Shown: positions 55,667 to 64,000 of the stretch, piece after piece | Numbering within the stretch: the stretch's first letter is position 1 | Layout: each line of letters starts with the position of its first letter | Assembly (NCBI RefSeq): GCF_963678975.1 | Contig: NC_089280.1 | Location: 13,281,280-13,345,279, forward strand | Origin: Dysidea avara | Lineage: Eukaryota > Porifera > Demospongiae > Dictyoceratida > Dysideidae | DNA length: 64,000 nt | Direction: 5' to 3' | Translations under genes and position numbers: made by a program | Notes under the pieces: generated by a model | The model's input: only the letters and a program-made list of their open reading frames with translations | What the model was told of the DNA's origin: nothing | Database searches by the model: none

Positions 55667-55668
55667 CA
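55574..55668. repeat. Compound microsatellite
   Basis: (ct)n then (ca)n, about 14 units of (cacg) and again (ca)n. The nested symmetry (ca - cacg - ca) suggests the cacg core expanded inside a ca tract. Confidence 0.95.
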
Positions 55669-56007
55669 ATCACACCTTGTATTGTACACTTGTACATACA
55701 AAACTATATACATCAGTGATGTTGAATGTAACTACTGCATATGCAAATACTTTGAATATAGTATCTCGATCTTTATCGCGGTTTTCAGCCCCACTCCAAG
55801 AAGGATAATTTCGGCATGATATCATTCTGAGGGAGGGGGAGCTTCAGCCCCCTAGCCTCCCCTTTCCGCCGCCTATGATTGCTATCTATGGTCCAACACT
55901 CGTATGGGATTTTACCGGGCCAACACAGAGTATGTCTTGTCTCAAGTGGATTCGTCACAATCATATGAAGAGTTCATAATATAGAAAGAGGATGAACTCT
56001 TGATCAT

Positions 56008-56037
56008 ATCATAGATCCTTTATAAAGGATCTATGAT
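56008..56037. other. Perfect 30-bp palindrome
   Basis: atcatagatccttta followed by its exact complement taaaggatctatgat. Confidence 0.9.
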
Positions 56038-56171
56038 CGTACACAGTCTTCTAAAATATTGCTTGACTTTTTACAATGAAAACTAATGAACTGCACGTGC
56101 TCACCATGTGGAATTTACGTCACGCTGCTCACGTGCTCAACATGTGGATTTGTGTCTAGTCTCTTGCCCAG

Positions 56172-56280
56172 CCGGGCTCGAGACTAATTGGATAGTTATA
56201 AAAACCGGAAACGAAACGAAACGAAATCAGCCTACAGTATAGTGGAGGACAATCACAATAATATGCACAGTTACACTATA
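56172..56280. repeat. Left arm of inverted repeat with 59222-59348
   Basis: ggatagttataaaaaccgga, aacgaaacgaaacgaaatca and agtggaggacaatcacaat are found inverted at the later site. The arm contains a cgaaa tract of period 5. The 3 kb between the arms hold two MITEs, a related MITE copy and the 175-bp tandem duplication. Confidence 0.8.
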
Positions 56281-56678
56281 AGGCCACTCCAAATAAATTC
56301 TCTTGTTTCCCGTCCTGGACTCAAGCATATTTGCATGCGGGCGGGCGGTCCATTTCCATTATTTTATTATAAGATTGGCAGCTTTTCAAGCCATTATTTG
56401 CCTGGCACAACCATAAAAAGCTGCATAAAAGCATGCTTAAGGTTTTCAAGTTGTAAAAATAGTGCAAACGTGAAGTTTGTGCCAACTCGATAGCACTGCT
56501 GACACGTGAGCTAACACTGTTTCAAGATGGCTTTTACTGAGCCTCTCAGTCAAGCTCTCAGTATGCAAGAATAACAGGAAAATAATGGAAGAATACGGAA
56601 TAATGGAATATTGAGAGCTGACAGTAACTACTGATGCGGGCGGTGAACGGGAAACAGAGAATTTATTTGGAGTGGCCT
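56281..56678. mobile_element. 398-bp MITE (ggccactccaaataaatt family), copy 1
   Basis: Ends aggccactccaaataaattc and gaatttatttggagtggcct with TA on both sides. Two relatives in this window: 57887-58280 in opposite orientation and 52737-53135 (old). Confidence 0.9.
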
Positions 56679-56689
56679 TAGCCCTTCGT

Positions 56690-56976
56690 AAGGGGGTGTC
56701 ACTCTAATATACACTGTACTACGATCTGCGACCGCGGTCAAAGCTAAAGGTCAATGAACAAGACCGATTTTTCACGGAGAACAACGGTCAAGCTGTTTTC
56801 CCAGCACGTTCAAAGCTTCGCGAGTAAGTAGTGCACGAAAATATAGCGAAAATAAACGGAACCAGGTCAGTGGTCAAGACAAAATTTCGATAAAAGTCAA
56901 CGGTCAAGATCGAAAATCGATTTTGACCACGGTCGCAGATCGTAGTACAGTGCTTATTGGAGTGACACCCCCCTTG
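56690..56976. mobile_element. 287-bp MITE with aagggggtgtcactc ends
   Basis: Ends aagggggtgtcactctaata and tattggagtgacacccccct extend into long inner arms (gtactacgatctgcgaccgc against gcggtcgcagatcgtagtac-like sequence). Direct flanks cttcgt at 56684-56689 and 56977-56982 look like the target duplication. It inserted 11 bp from the previous MITE. Confidence 0.85.
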
Positions 56977-57886
56977 CTTCGTTTCCCACCAATAGTTTTT
57001 GCCATACATTTTTGACTTCATGATAATATTTATTTTTAGATGAATAGAAACAGCTTTAATAATAACATACATTTTTATTGGATCAGTAACCTCTAAGCAA
57101 ACTTTAGAAATAAAAATTTCCTTATAAGGATCTAGTACAACAAGGCATTGATATATATATTCTTATATATTCCTGCATCTACGTTATGACAGTATTTTCT
57201 TTGTAAAACTATCATACAATAATCTTTTGCGCTGAATTTTTTTTCTGCTTGTCCCTGAATGGTGTAGCTACCCAGCAAACTTGTAAAAGTTGTAAATAAA
57301 CAGAGTGAATCTATTGTGATAAATTCTTGCACATTTATTTCCCCTTTTCTGAAAATTTAATTACATCATACTTCTAATTAGATTATTCAATCACCATCCC
57401 ATTTACACCACTAGTGCATAATTATGTAGAGAAGTGCTGCTAAACATTTGGTGATGATACCTGCAACTATACAAGAGTTATAAGGTTATAAAGCAAGGAG
57501 TGTAATTGTTTGGTTAAAGGAATGTGGGAAACGAAGGGTTAGAGTATCTCGATCTTTTCACCAAAATCATAATTCAGAACAATGCTATAAGTGTTGCTAT
57601 CATGTTGCAAACTATTATTTAACTTAATTATAAATGTGTCCTGTTCCATGACAGATTTCAGATTCTGGAAACCTGAAGTTTCAACTTTTTCTTAATGTTT
57701 CAAGTAGTGTGTAAAATCCAAAGGGGTTTCCTGAAACCCCTGGAAACCCCCCTCGGTACGCCCCTGCTACCCAAGCACAGGACTTTTCCAGATCCTTGGG
57801 ATAGGAGCAGGTGCTTAATATCTCTAATCGATAAGGCCCGTGCAGAGTCTTGCTTGATGCTTAAACAGGTAGTGCGTGCATATATT
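56977..57886. other. No gene; repeat debris
   Basis: Near 57720 aaggggtttcctgaaacccc and near 57770 cccaagcacaggacttttcc are edges of repeat families that recur at 52470, 58330 and 58893. No exon recognised. Confidence 0.35.
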
Positions 57887-58280
57887 AGGCCACTCCAAAT
57901 AAATTCACTGTTTCCCGTCCACGGCCCGCATCTAGTTACTGTCAGCTCTAAATATTCCATTATTCCGTACTCTTCCATTATTTTCCAGTTATTCTTGCAT
58001 ACTGAGTGGCTCAGTAAAAGCCATCTTGAAGCAGTGTCAGTTCACGTGTCAGTAGTGCTATCGAGTTGGCACAAACTTTACGTTTGTACTATTTTTGCAA
58101 CTTGAAAAGGAAGGAACAAACTTAAGCATGCTTTTATGCAGCTTTTTATGGTTGTGCCAGGCAAATAATGGCTTGAAAAGCTGCCAATCTTATACTGAAA
58201 TAATGGAAATGGACCGCCCGCCCGCATGCAAATATACTTTAGTCCAGGATGGGAAACAGAGAATTTATTTGGAGTGGCCT
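57887..58280. mobile_element. 394-bp MITE, copy 2 (inverse orientation)
   Basis: Same family as 56281-56678 read from the other strand. Ends aggccactccaaataaattc and tttatttggagtggcct. Flanks are tta and aat, compatible with a TA site. Confidence 0.9.
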
Positions 58281-58695
58281 AATAGAGCAGTCAAGTAATA
58301 TAAACTACTCTAATATAACAGTCACTCAGCTGTAGTGGAAACCCCTTTTCAAAATTCCTGCGTACGCCCCTGGGTATTATTATTATTATTTATCTAATTT
58401 GCCAAAATGACAGGGTGGCACCAAAAGGCATAGCCTGTACAAGGGTGCTTCCCTAAACACATACATTACAAAAATAACACTACAAGGACAAAGAATAACA
58501 ACACAAAAGTACACTACAAAGAAAAGAAACAATAGTTACAATAAGCAAAACACACACAGAGACTTAAAAAGCTACATACAAAAAAAGATGATAAATGGAG
58601 CGACGAAAATAATTTACAGATTTAATAATGAGTGTATCAAATGATACAGTGTTCCACACTGAAAATACAGTATTCACAAAAAAAGAAAGAAGCCA
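58281..58695. other. LINE-tail-like and module debris
   Basis: aatagagcagtcaagtaata and the att run at 58375-58395 followed by an A/C-rich stretch look like the reversed 3' end of a LINE. No frame. Confidence 0.35.
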
Positions 58696-58893
58696 GGGTA
58701 GGTGAGCGTTGATTGTCCCTTGACCATTTTCATAAAAGGTGTGCCACAGATGGCTTCATCCCTCTCTTAAAGGCATGGCTCTTAGACTCGTCAAGCCAAT
58801 CATTACCATAAACGGTTTGTAAATGATCAAGAAGTTATTGCTATTCACTCCTCTTATGGAAGTGATCAAGGGACAATCAACGCTCACCTACCC
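58696..58893. mobile_element. 198-bp inverted-repeat element
   Basis: gggtaggtgagcgttgattg, tcccttga (left) pairs exactly with tcaagggacaatcaacgctc, acctaccc (right) around a 140-bp centre. Possibly a small MITE or the loop of a larger rearrangement. Confidence 0.75.
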
Positions 58894-58914
58894 AAGCACA
58901 GAACTTTTCTATTG

Positions 58915-59264
58915 TAGAGTCCCCAGACCCTTCGGATAGGGGCAGGCGTTTGATATCTCTAATCGATTAGCGCCATGCAGAGAAATCTGCCACCTGGAGT
59001 CTTGCTTAATGGATATACAAGTATCAATCAAAGTGCGTGCATAATATTATAGTGTAACTGTGCATAATATAGTGATTGTCCTCCACTAGTAGAGTCCCCA
59101 GACCCTTCGGATAGGGGCAGGCGTTTGATATCTCTAATCGATTAGCGCCATGCAGAGAAATCTGCCACCTGGAGTCTTGCTTAATGGATATACAAGTATC
59201 AATCAAAGTGCGTGCATAATATTATAGTGTAACTGTGCATAATATAGTGATTGTCCTCCACTAG
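58915..59264. repeat. Perfect 175-bp tandem duplication
   Basis: The unit starting agagtccccagacccttcgg occurs at 58916 and again at 59091, with no mismatch that I can find over 175 bp. The left border is inside a segment (cccaagcacagaacttttc) that also occurs near 57770. Very recent, or an assembly artefact. Confidence 0.95.
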
Positions 59265-59348
59265 ACTGTAGGCTGATTTCGTTTCGTTTCAGTCGTTTCG
59301 TTTTCCGTTTCGATTCCGGTTTTTATAACTATCCAGACTAATTTGTGT
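59222..59348. repeat. Right arm of inverted repeat with 56172-56280
   Basis: See left arm: attgtcctccactagactgt, ggctgatttcgtttcgtttc and ggtttttataactatcc are the complements. The cgaaa tract is longer here, with an extra agtcgtttcg. Confidence 0.8.
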
Positions 59349-59449
59349 CATGCAGCTCACGTGCTTCACAACCAGTACAAGCGGACAAAAATGTGTGAGT
59401 TGGTCCCCAAGCTAAGTGCCCTCATCAGGAATTCATGACCAGTCTATAT

Positions 59450-59674
59450 AGGCTTCTTGGATGAGACATCTGACTGGCCGGCATTAACGCGCGAGTAGCT
59501 ACAGTAACCCGCATAGATTCTAGACGTAGAGGCGACGGCATATTCAGTCTCACTTTCTGCCAAGAGGCAAGTGGTGCAAATGTTACATGGAAATTTCCAT
59601 GTGTTTGTTTGGTTGATATCTATGTTTAATCATCGTGTGTGTTACAGGATTAGGAACGATTTAATTCGCTTTGA
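59450..59674 (+). promoter_or_regulatory. CpG-richer stretch, possible promoter
   Basis: Locally GC- and CpG-rich (ggccggcattaacgcgcgag at about 59480; agacgtagaggcgacggc at about 59525), unlike the surroundings, and directly upstream of the short open frame at 59675. No core-promoter motif fixed. Confidence 0.25.
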
Positions 59675-59824
59675 ATGAATACTGGACTGGAGGAAGTAGA
59701 GTCTCAGTATGTATTGCGGGGTATGATACTGGCTAGTCCAAATCAAAAAGTGCGTGCGTGTGCAAGCACCCCCACAATTACCAGATGTGATATACCGTAT
59801 ATCCCATCCAATCACACCTGGTAA
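59675..59824 (+). CDS. Short ORF, possible first exon of an unknown gene
   Basis: ATG at 59675 begins MNTGLEEVESQYVLRGMILA, SPNQKVRACASTPTITRC and ends in a stop after 49 residues. The first 28 residues look like real protein. A donor-like ggtatgat lies after VLR, so the coding part may stop there and splice onward. Upstream is a CpG-rich stretch. No downstream exon was recognised before the duplicated segment at 60625, and the family is unknown to me. Confidence 0.3.
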   Translation: MNTGLEEVESQYVLRGMILASPNQKVRACASTPTITRCDIPYIPSNHTW

Positions 59825-59869
59825 ATGTTGTTTGTATATTCACACCTTTTTGACTGGGACTAGCTATTA

Positions 59870-60190
59870 TGCACCTATCAATGTTATCCCCCACCTACCC
59901 CCTCCCGGGCGTAGTGGGGGAAATGATGGGGATTTGACTTTTTGAAAAATCAAATTCTCCACCCATGGGGGAACAACTAGTGGTCAAATCTCCATGTAGT
60001 ATGGTTGTTAGGTACTTTAAGAAACAGGTCAATTCCTTTAGCTTGCAAGTTAAAACAAACGCCTAAAATTTCAAGCGGTCAAATGCCCCACTAGTGGGGC
60101 AGAGTTTCAGATCAAATCAGGTCAAAATCCCCCACTAATCCCCTAGTAAGCCCGGGAGGGGAGTAGTGGGGCTTAACATTGATAGGTGCA
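59870..60190. mobile_element. 321-bp MITE, PIF/Harbinger-like
   Basis: Ends tgcacctatcaatgttatcc and ttaacattgataggtgca. TTA on each side (59867-59869, 60191-60193) fits a 3-bp target duplication. The inside has inverted words gggggaaatgatgggg, cccccactaatcccc, and a ccccactagtgggg palindrome. Confidence 0.85.
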
Positions 60191-60624
60191 TTATGTCTAT
60201 ATGAACAATTAGATAAATGATTTTGATGTTAACTAGCTAATAATGTAGTTATTGTGTACATACAAGTTTCTTTATAGCTACTTAGAATTGTGTTATTTGT
60301 TATACACAATTAACCTTGGATGTGTGTGTGTGCGTCAGTAAAGTACATTTAGTGTAATATAGTTTATATCATGCTCATGCAAACATAGTGCCTGTTATGT
60401 AACTAATAAATTTTCATTTGGGTGACTCACCTGCATGTGTGACTAGGTATGTTTTGGGATATGTGAATTTTGATAATAAATAACAACGTAAGAATAACAA
60501 CAAGACTTTATTGAGGATTCTAATGTACGCATACCAACCCATTGTAGGCAAGTAAATCAACACAAAATATAATCAGGGAAGTACTACTATATTGACTGTG
60601 AGTAATTAACCATCATATTCTCTA
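60191..60624. other. No gene seen
   Basis: AT-rich, with a (tg)n run near 60325. Confidence 0.3.
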
Positions 60625-61671
60625 ATCAGTATCAATGGGTCAATCTACCATGTTTTGTGTTATATATGACATCAGGACAGGTGTCTAGTATCCTGTGATT
60701 ATACAAAGCTAAATTATCAAGTGTCGCTAGTTAGTAGAGAGATCATTTAAACTGATTTCTGGGAATGTCTGGGATGCTCTAGCAAGAAATAGTGGTAATA
60801 TAGTCCCTCTCCTATTCCAGCGAGTATATCTTTATTATAACTCCATTTATTGTTAGTGCATTCCTGAGTACTGATATAGCATTTATACAACTTCTCTTTC
60901 TTTTAAGGAGAGGTGTGAAAATCGTAGATGTAACCTTAAAATTGGTGTCACTTGCATAGCATCCCTTTGTTCAGTAAGTGTAAAAATTAAAACACTTACC
61001 ACCCAAATTTCAAATATACTAAAAGCATGTGCATTGGTGAAAGACAAAATCGTTGATTTCAAATTGTGATGTTTTGAATTCTTATTACTGACGATGTAAA
61101 GTAAATTTCATGATAAATTTGGGATAAAGAATTGTTATGCTTGCACTTGACACATGAAAGAAATTACAAGTGTGGAGTTGTAGGTGGTCTCGAGAAGGGA
61201 TAGTGATTGGATATTGTGTTATACAGTAGTTGATATGAAGTTGGATTCACAATAGCAAAGGGTGTGGTCACAAGGTAGGTTTTATATGACATTAATGTAG
61301 CAGTTTTAATAAGATCAGTATTGACATATTATACTAAGTTTGTATAATGTATAGTAGTTTATAGCTGGTCATCAAATGGTCGATGAAGCTGGGAGGTCTG
61401 TTCTTTTATCATTAAAGATAAATTCTACTAACCAGTTGAGCTAGCTAGGTAAAAATAAGTCTATTTTTTATTTAGAGTCATTGTACGAAGTGATATTTTT
61501 GTATTTACTACATTGTAACTACTATTCAGCATGTGAAAGTGAAACTTCACCAGAACACATTCCCTTGGCTACGCATATGTACGTACACATGCATGTAAAA
61601 ATGTGCGATTATTTACAGATCCATTCACATTGTACAGTGGCATTATGTACATATGTGGTAATATTTAATAG

Positions 61672-61769
61672 TTATACCATGGCTGCAAGGGATTTTGCTG
61701 ATATATACGCCCAAAGCCCGAGGGCTGTGGGTGTATATGTCAGCAAAATCCCAAGCAGCTGTGGTATAA
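61672..61769. other. 98-bp near-perfect hairpin in the insertion
   Basis: ttataccatggctgcaaggg, attttgctgatatatacgcc, caaagccc pairs with gagggctgtgggtgtatatg, tcagcaaaatccc and gtggtataa. Its outer bases equal the element ends (ataccat, tggtat), as if a whole smaller MITE sat at the left edge. Confidence 0.85.
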
Positions 61770-62123
61770 GTGATATATATCACTTGGGACGCACTCACCT
61801 AATAGGTGAAAGAACTAATGAGAACTCATCCCGTTTGTTTTATACAGTAGCATCTGAAAATTGATTGTGGTTTAAAAGCGTGGGCTAATAGCCATCAAAA
61901 CATTGTCCATACATTAAAACATCATTAATATGTTACTATGCTTCAACACGCTATGTTAGAAAACTTGCGATTGTGGGATTGAGTTTATATTATCATTTTT
62001 GTACTAAGTTAAGCCAACTAACTTCACTATTGGGACAGTAAGTAAGTTATTATATTAAGTTAAGTACTTAGGACTGTAAGTTACTAACCTATTTCAGCAT
62101 AGCAGTAGTAGTTTTTCCGTTCT

Positions 62124-62444
62124 GTGGTCTGTTCAAAGGTTGATACGCGGTGGGTAGAAATACGCATCCATGATCACCCAAACAATTATTTTGTGCCTTC
62201 ATTATCCTTTACTAACAACCAACTAGTCCATCTTAAAGAATATACACAGTTTAGCAACCACTACAAAATCGAGTCCCACAATGCAAAGTTCTATGTCGCT
62301 CAATATAACAAGTCAAAGCGTATCGTTTCTTTGAACTGGCTGGGCATCAAAGTCATTGGCAAACCGCTTTCCCATTGCCCGGGCAATATGCGAGTTAAAC
62401 ACCGAGCAGCGCCTTTGAACGCCCACGCTAAAGTGGTATATTAA
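62124..62444 (+). CDS. 106-codon open frame inside the insertion
   Basis: Begins MVCSKVDTRWVEIRIHDHPN and includes FVPSLSFTNNQLVHLKEYTQ, SHNAKFYVAQYNKSKRIVSL, ending in the right terminal repeat (AHAKVVY). It is unusually long for this AT-rich DNA and GC-richer than its flanks. No known domain, no catalytic triad. It could be a remnant of the autonomous parent element or a captured host exon. Confidence 0.3.
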   Translation: MVCSKVDTRWVEIRIHDHPNNYFVPSLSFTNNQLVHLKEYTQFSNHYKIESHNAKFYVAQYNKSKRIVSLNWLGIKVIGKPLSHCPGNMRVKHRAAPLNAHAKVVY

Positions 62445-63780
62445 AATATACGTTACTATTAAATGATTCACATGAATGTATACTATGTAATCATCTGAAC
62501 ATTCTTGCCTGCTCCTTCATTTGCAAAGCGCTGATAGTCTGGAATTACATTGATTTCAGTGCATGCTGCAATGAGTATGTACAAGTTAACTTGTACTTTA
62601 TTCTATTTGCTGACACTTGCTGACACTTGTCACTATCTGATTAAATCTGTAGCAAAGCAGCATCCAAGAATGACAGATCAAGCACTCAATTTCTTTATAT
62701 ATACCCAAGTAGGAGGAATAAGTAAGATATCGTGGCCAAGTGGAACACACAACCCAACTCATCCATCAGAGGAAGTTTCTACATAACCTCCCTCTCCCCT
62801 CTGCTGTCATCCACTATTCCTTCTGCCACAAGACAGTGCATATTCCAGTTGACAATATTGCAGTGAAGTTAAGCCCACGCAATCATTGCAGTATCCATAA
62901 ATGTTCCAATTAAGGAGTATCTTGTAAACCAGCAAGTGTCCTAATTGCTCTTTGCTACATTTTCAATGCTTTGCTGAACAAGAATGTAGTATGGCCCCAA
63001 AGAGTACTGCTATACTTGATCACTGGTTTTACTACAAGACATGTTCTGTCTATCTTGTGTTCATGTCCTAACTTCTAACTCTATGAGCCTTCTCTCTTAC
63101 TCCAAATAGAGTATCCTATGGTGGAATTCATGCCTATAACTAATGTACTAACCTTACAATTCGGCAAGAAGGCAAATGGACCATACTTTTGAAGCATAAT
63201 ATATCATGAATTTATGGAAACATGGTAACTTTGAAGTCCCGTTGCTATGTCAATAGTATGGACGTCAGACGCGTGTGATTCTAAACAATGTGCTATGAAG
63301 GAAAGTGAGTTTTTGTGCTTCTAGACCAGGAAATAGGTGGATGTAAATAGAAAGAACAACATTGAGGTGTCTCTGGAGTCACGTCCATTTAATATATCAA
63401 TGCTAAACTTGCTAACTTGCATCATGACATCTACATGGATCTTTGGCACTAGGAGTACAAACTCAGGAGAAGGGCAAGGGTAGAACTGATGTCTAACTCC
63501 GCTTTGAGTGAGCCAAAGGCAAAAGAAACGTGGCTAGGAATAATTGGCGAGGAGCTACTGGGAGTGATTGAGGCTAGGAGTGAGGGGAACTGGAACTACC
63601 TATGCTAAAACTTGCGTACTCCCAAGAGAATTTACAGCAGGCTTTATTACAAAACTAAAGGTCTGTTAATACCTGTTGTTCTCCATCTGCTGTTATCCAT
63701 CTGCTGTGCTAATGTGCAAACAGAACTTCCATCCTGGCTGGAATCACATAGTCACCTTGGCAACTTTAATTCAACTTCAC

Positions 63781-64000
63781 CATGGATGCACAATCCACTC
63801 CATATGTCACATATGTACACTTGCAGTTTAATTTTGTTTACAAATGCATTTATACATGCATGATGTGTGTATATTCAATGTACAGGAATTATAAGCTTGG
63901 ATATATACTGCATCAATTAGTGCTATAGTCAGTGAGCTAGATGGATTACAGATATGTACATTACAGTGAATATGACATATATGTGGTTAGGTACAACAAA
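63781..64000. other. Right edge, nothing recognised
   Basis: Unique AT-rich sequence to the end of the window. Confidence 0.3.

Larger units (their letters stand above)
61661..62448. mobile_element. 788-bp TA-flanked insertion with empty site at 13612
   Basis: Copy 1 reads tgtggtatacgtt (about 13608-13620); copy 2 reads tgtggta, insert, tacgtt. So the insert is bounded by TA on both sides and its ends (atatttaatagttataccat and aagtggtatattaaaata) are imperfect inverted repeats. The left 110 bp are a near-perfect hairpin; the right part carries a 106-codon frame. Best read as a non-autonomous DNA transposon of the TA-target class. Confidence 0.85.
60625..63780. repeat. Segmental duplication, copy 2
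   Basis: Matches 12553-14961 in order and orientation. Extra material is confined to one 788-bp insertion (61661-62448) and small indels. Beyond 63780 (ttcaccatggatgcac) the two copies diverge at once. Confidence 0.9.

Noticed and set aside
55533-55808. 91-codon frame with a His/Thr/Ala-Arg run
   Set aside because: It is the translation of the (ca)/(cacg) microsatellite.
56200-56230. gaaacgaaacgaaacgaaa as an interferon-type response element (ISRE)
   Set aside because: The period is 5, not the 6 needed for GAAANNGAAA, and the tract belongs to a repeated arm also present at 59280.

Overview
The window is AT-rich metazoan nuclear DNA. Short GT-AG introns (about 56-95 bp where both ends are visible), tiny exons, dense small palindromic transposons and decayed LINE pieces suggest an early-branching animal. 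A demosponge with an Amphimedon-like genome is my best guess. That is inference from general character, not from a marker gene. I see no rRNA, tRNA, CRISPR array or bacterial-type operon.

Very little of the 64 kb is intact coding sequence. The best-supported gene structures are all on the minus strand. (1) A gene for a small secreted, cysteine-containing protein lies at 9231-11051. It has a partial paralogue at 11702-12170 and a frame-disrupted paralogue at 51304-53748. Exon phases and lengths match between copies, and the family looks remotely like plant At4g14100-type proteins. (2) A multi-exon coiled-coil gene at 35827-38420 is built from duplicated exons with symmetrical 1-1 phase. (3) A three-exon gene at 3466-4182 combines a 33-bp Ser/Thr/Pro/Val repeat with an Arg-Gly-rich tail, and its frame is broken inside the repeat. 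(4) A decayed HECT-type ubiquitin-ligase-like gene lies at about 1786-2800.

Region by region: 0-9 kb, 16-18.6 kb, 21.7-24.4 kb, 31-34.7 kb, 43.8-44.1 kb and 48.8-49.3 kb hold colinear, diverged copies of one minus-strand exon family that I cannot name. The HECT-like piece may be its 3' end. Between 24.4 and 30.4 kb there are foldback elements and a satellite of almost 4 kb (about 36-bp subunits in about 182-bp higher-order units). At 40.2-43.1 kb and 44.9-48.4 kb there are two large inverted-repeat elements with TA target sites. At 52.7-60.2 kb there is a cluster of MITEs, a perfect 175-bp tandem duplication and a dinucleotide/tetranucleotide microsatellite. A 2.4-kb segment at 12.5-15.0 kb is duplicated at 60.6-63.8 kb, where a 788-bp TA-flanked insertion can be read against its empty site.

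Transposon-derived coding debris includes LINE reverse-transcriptase pieces, a retroelement integrase piece, three copies of a DDE transposase and an Ulp1-like fragment. The protein genes do not form an obvious pathway. The window reads as gene-family birth and decay in a transposon-rich landscape.
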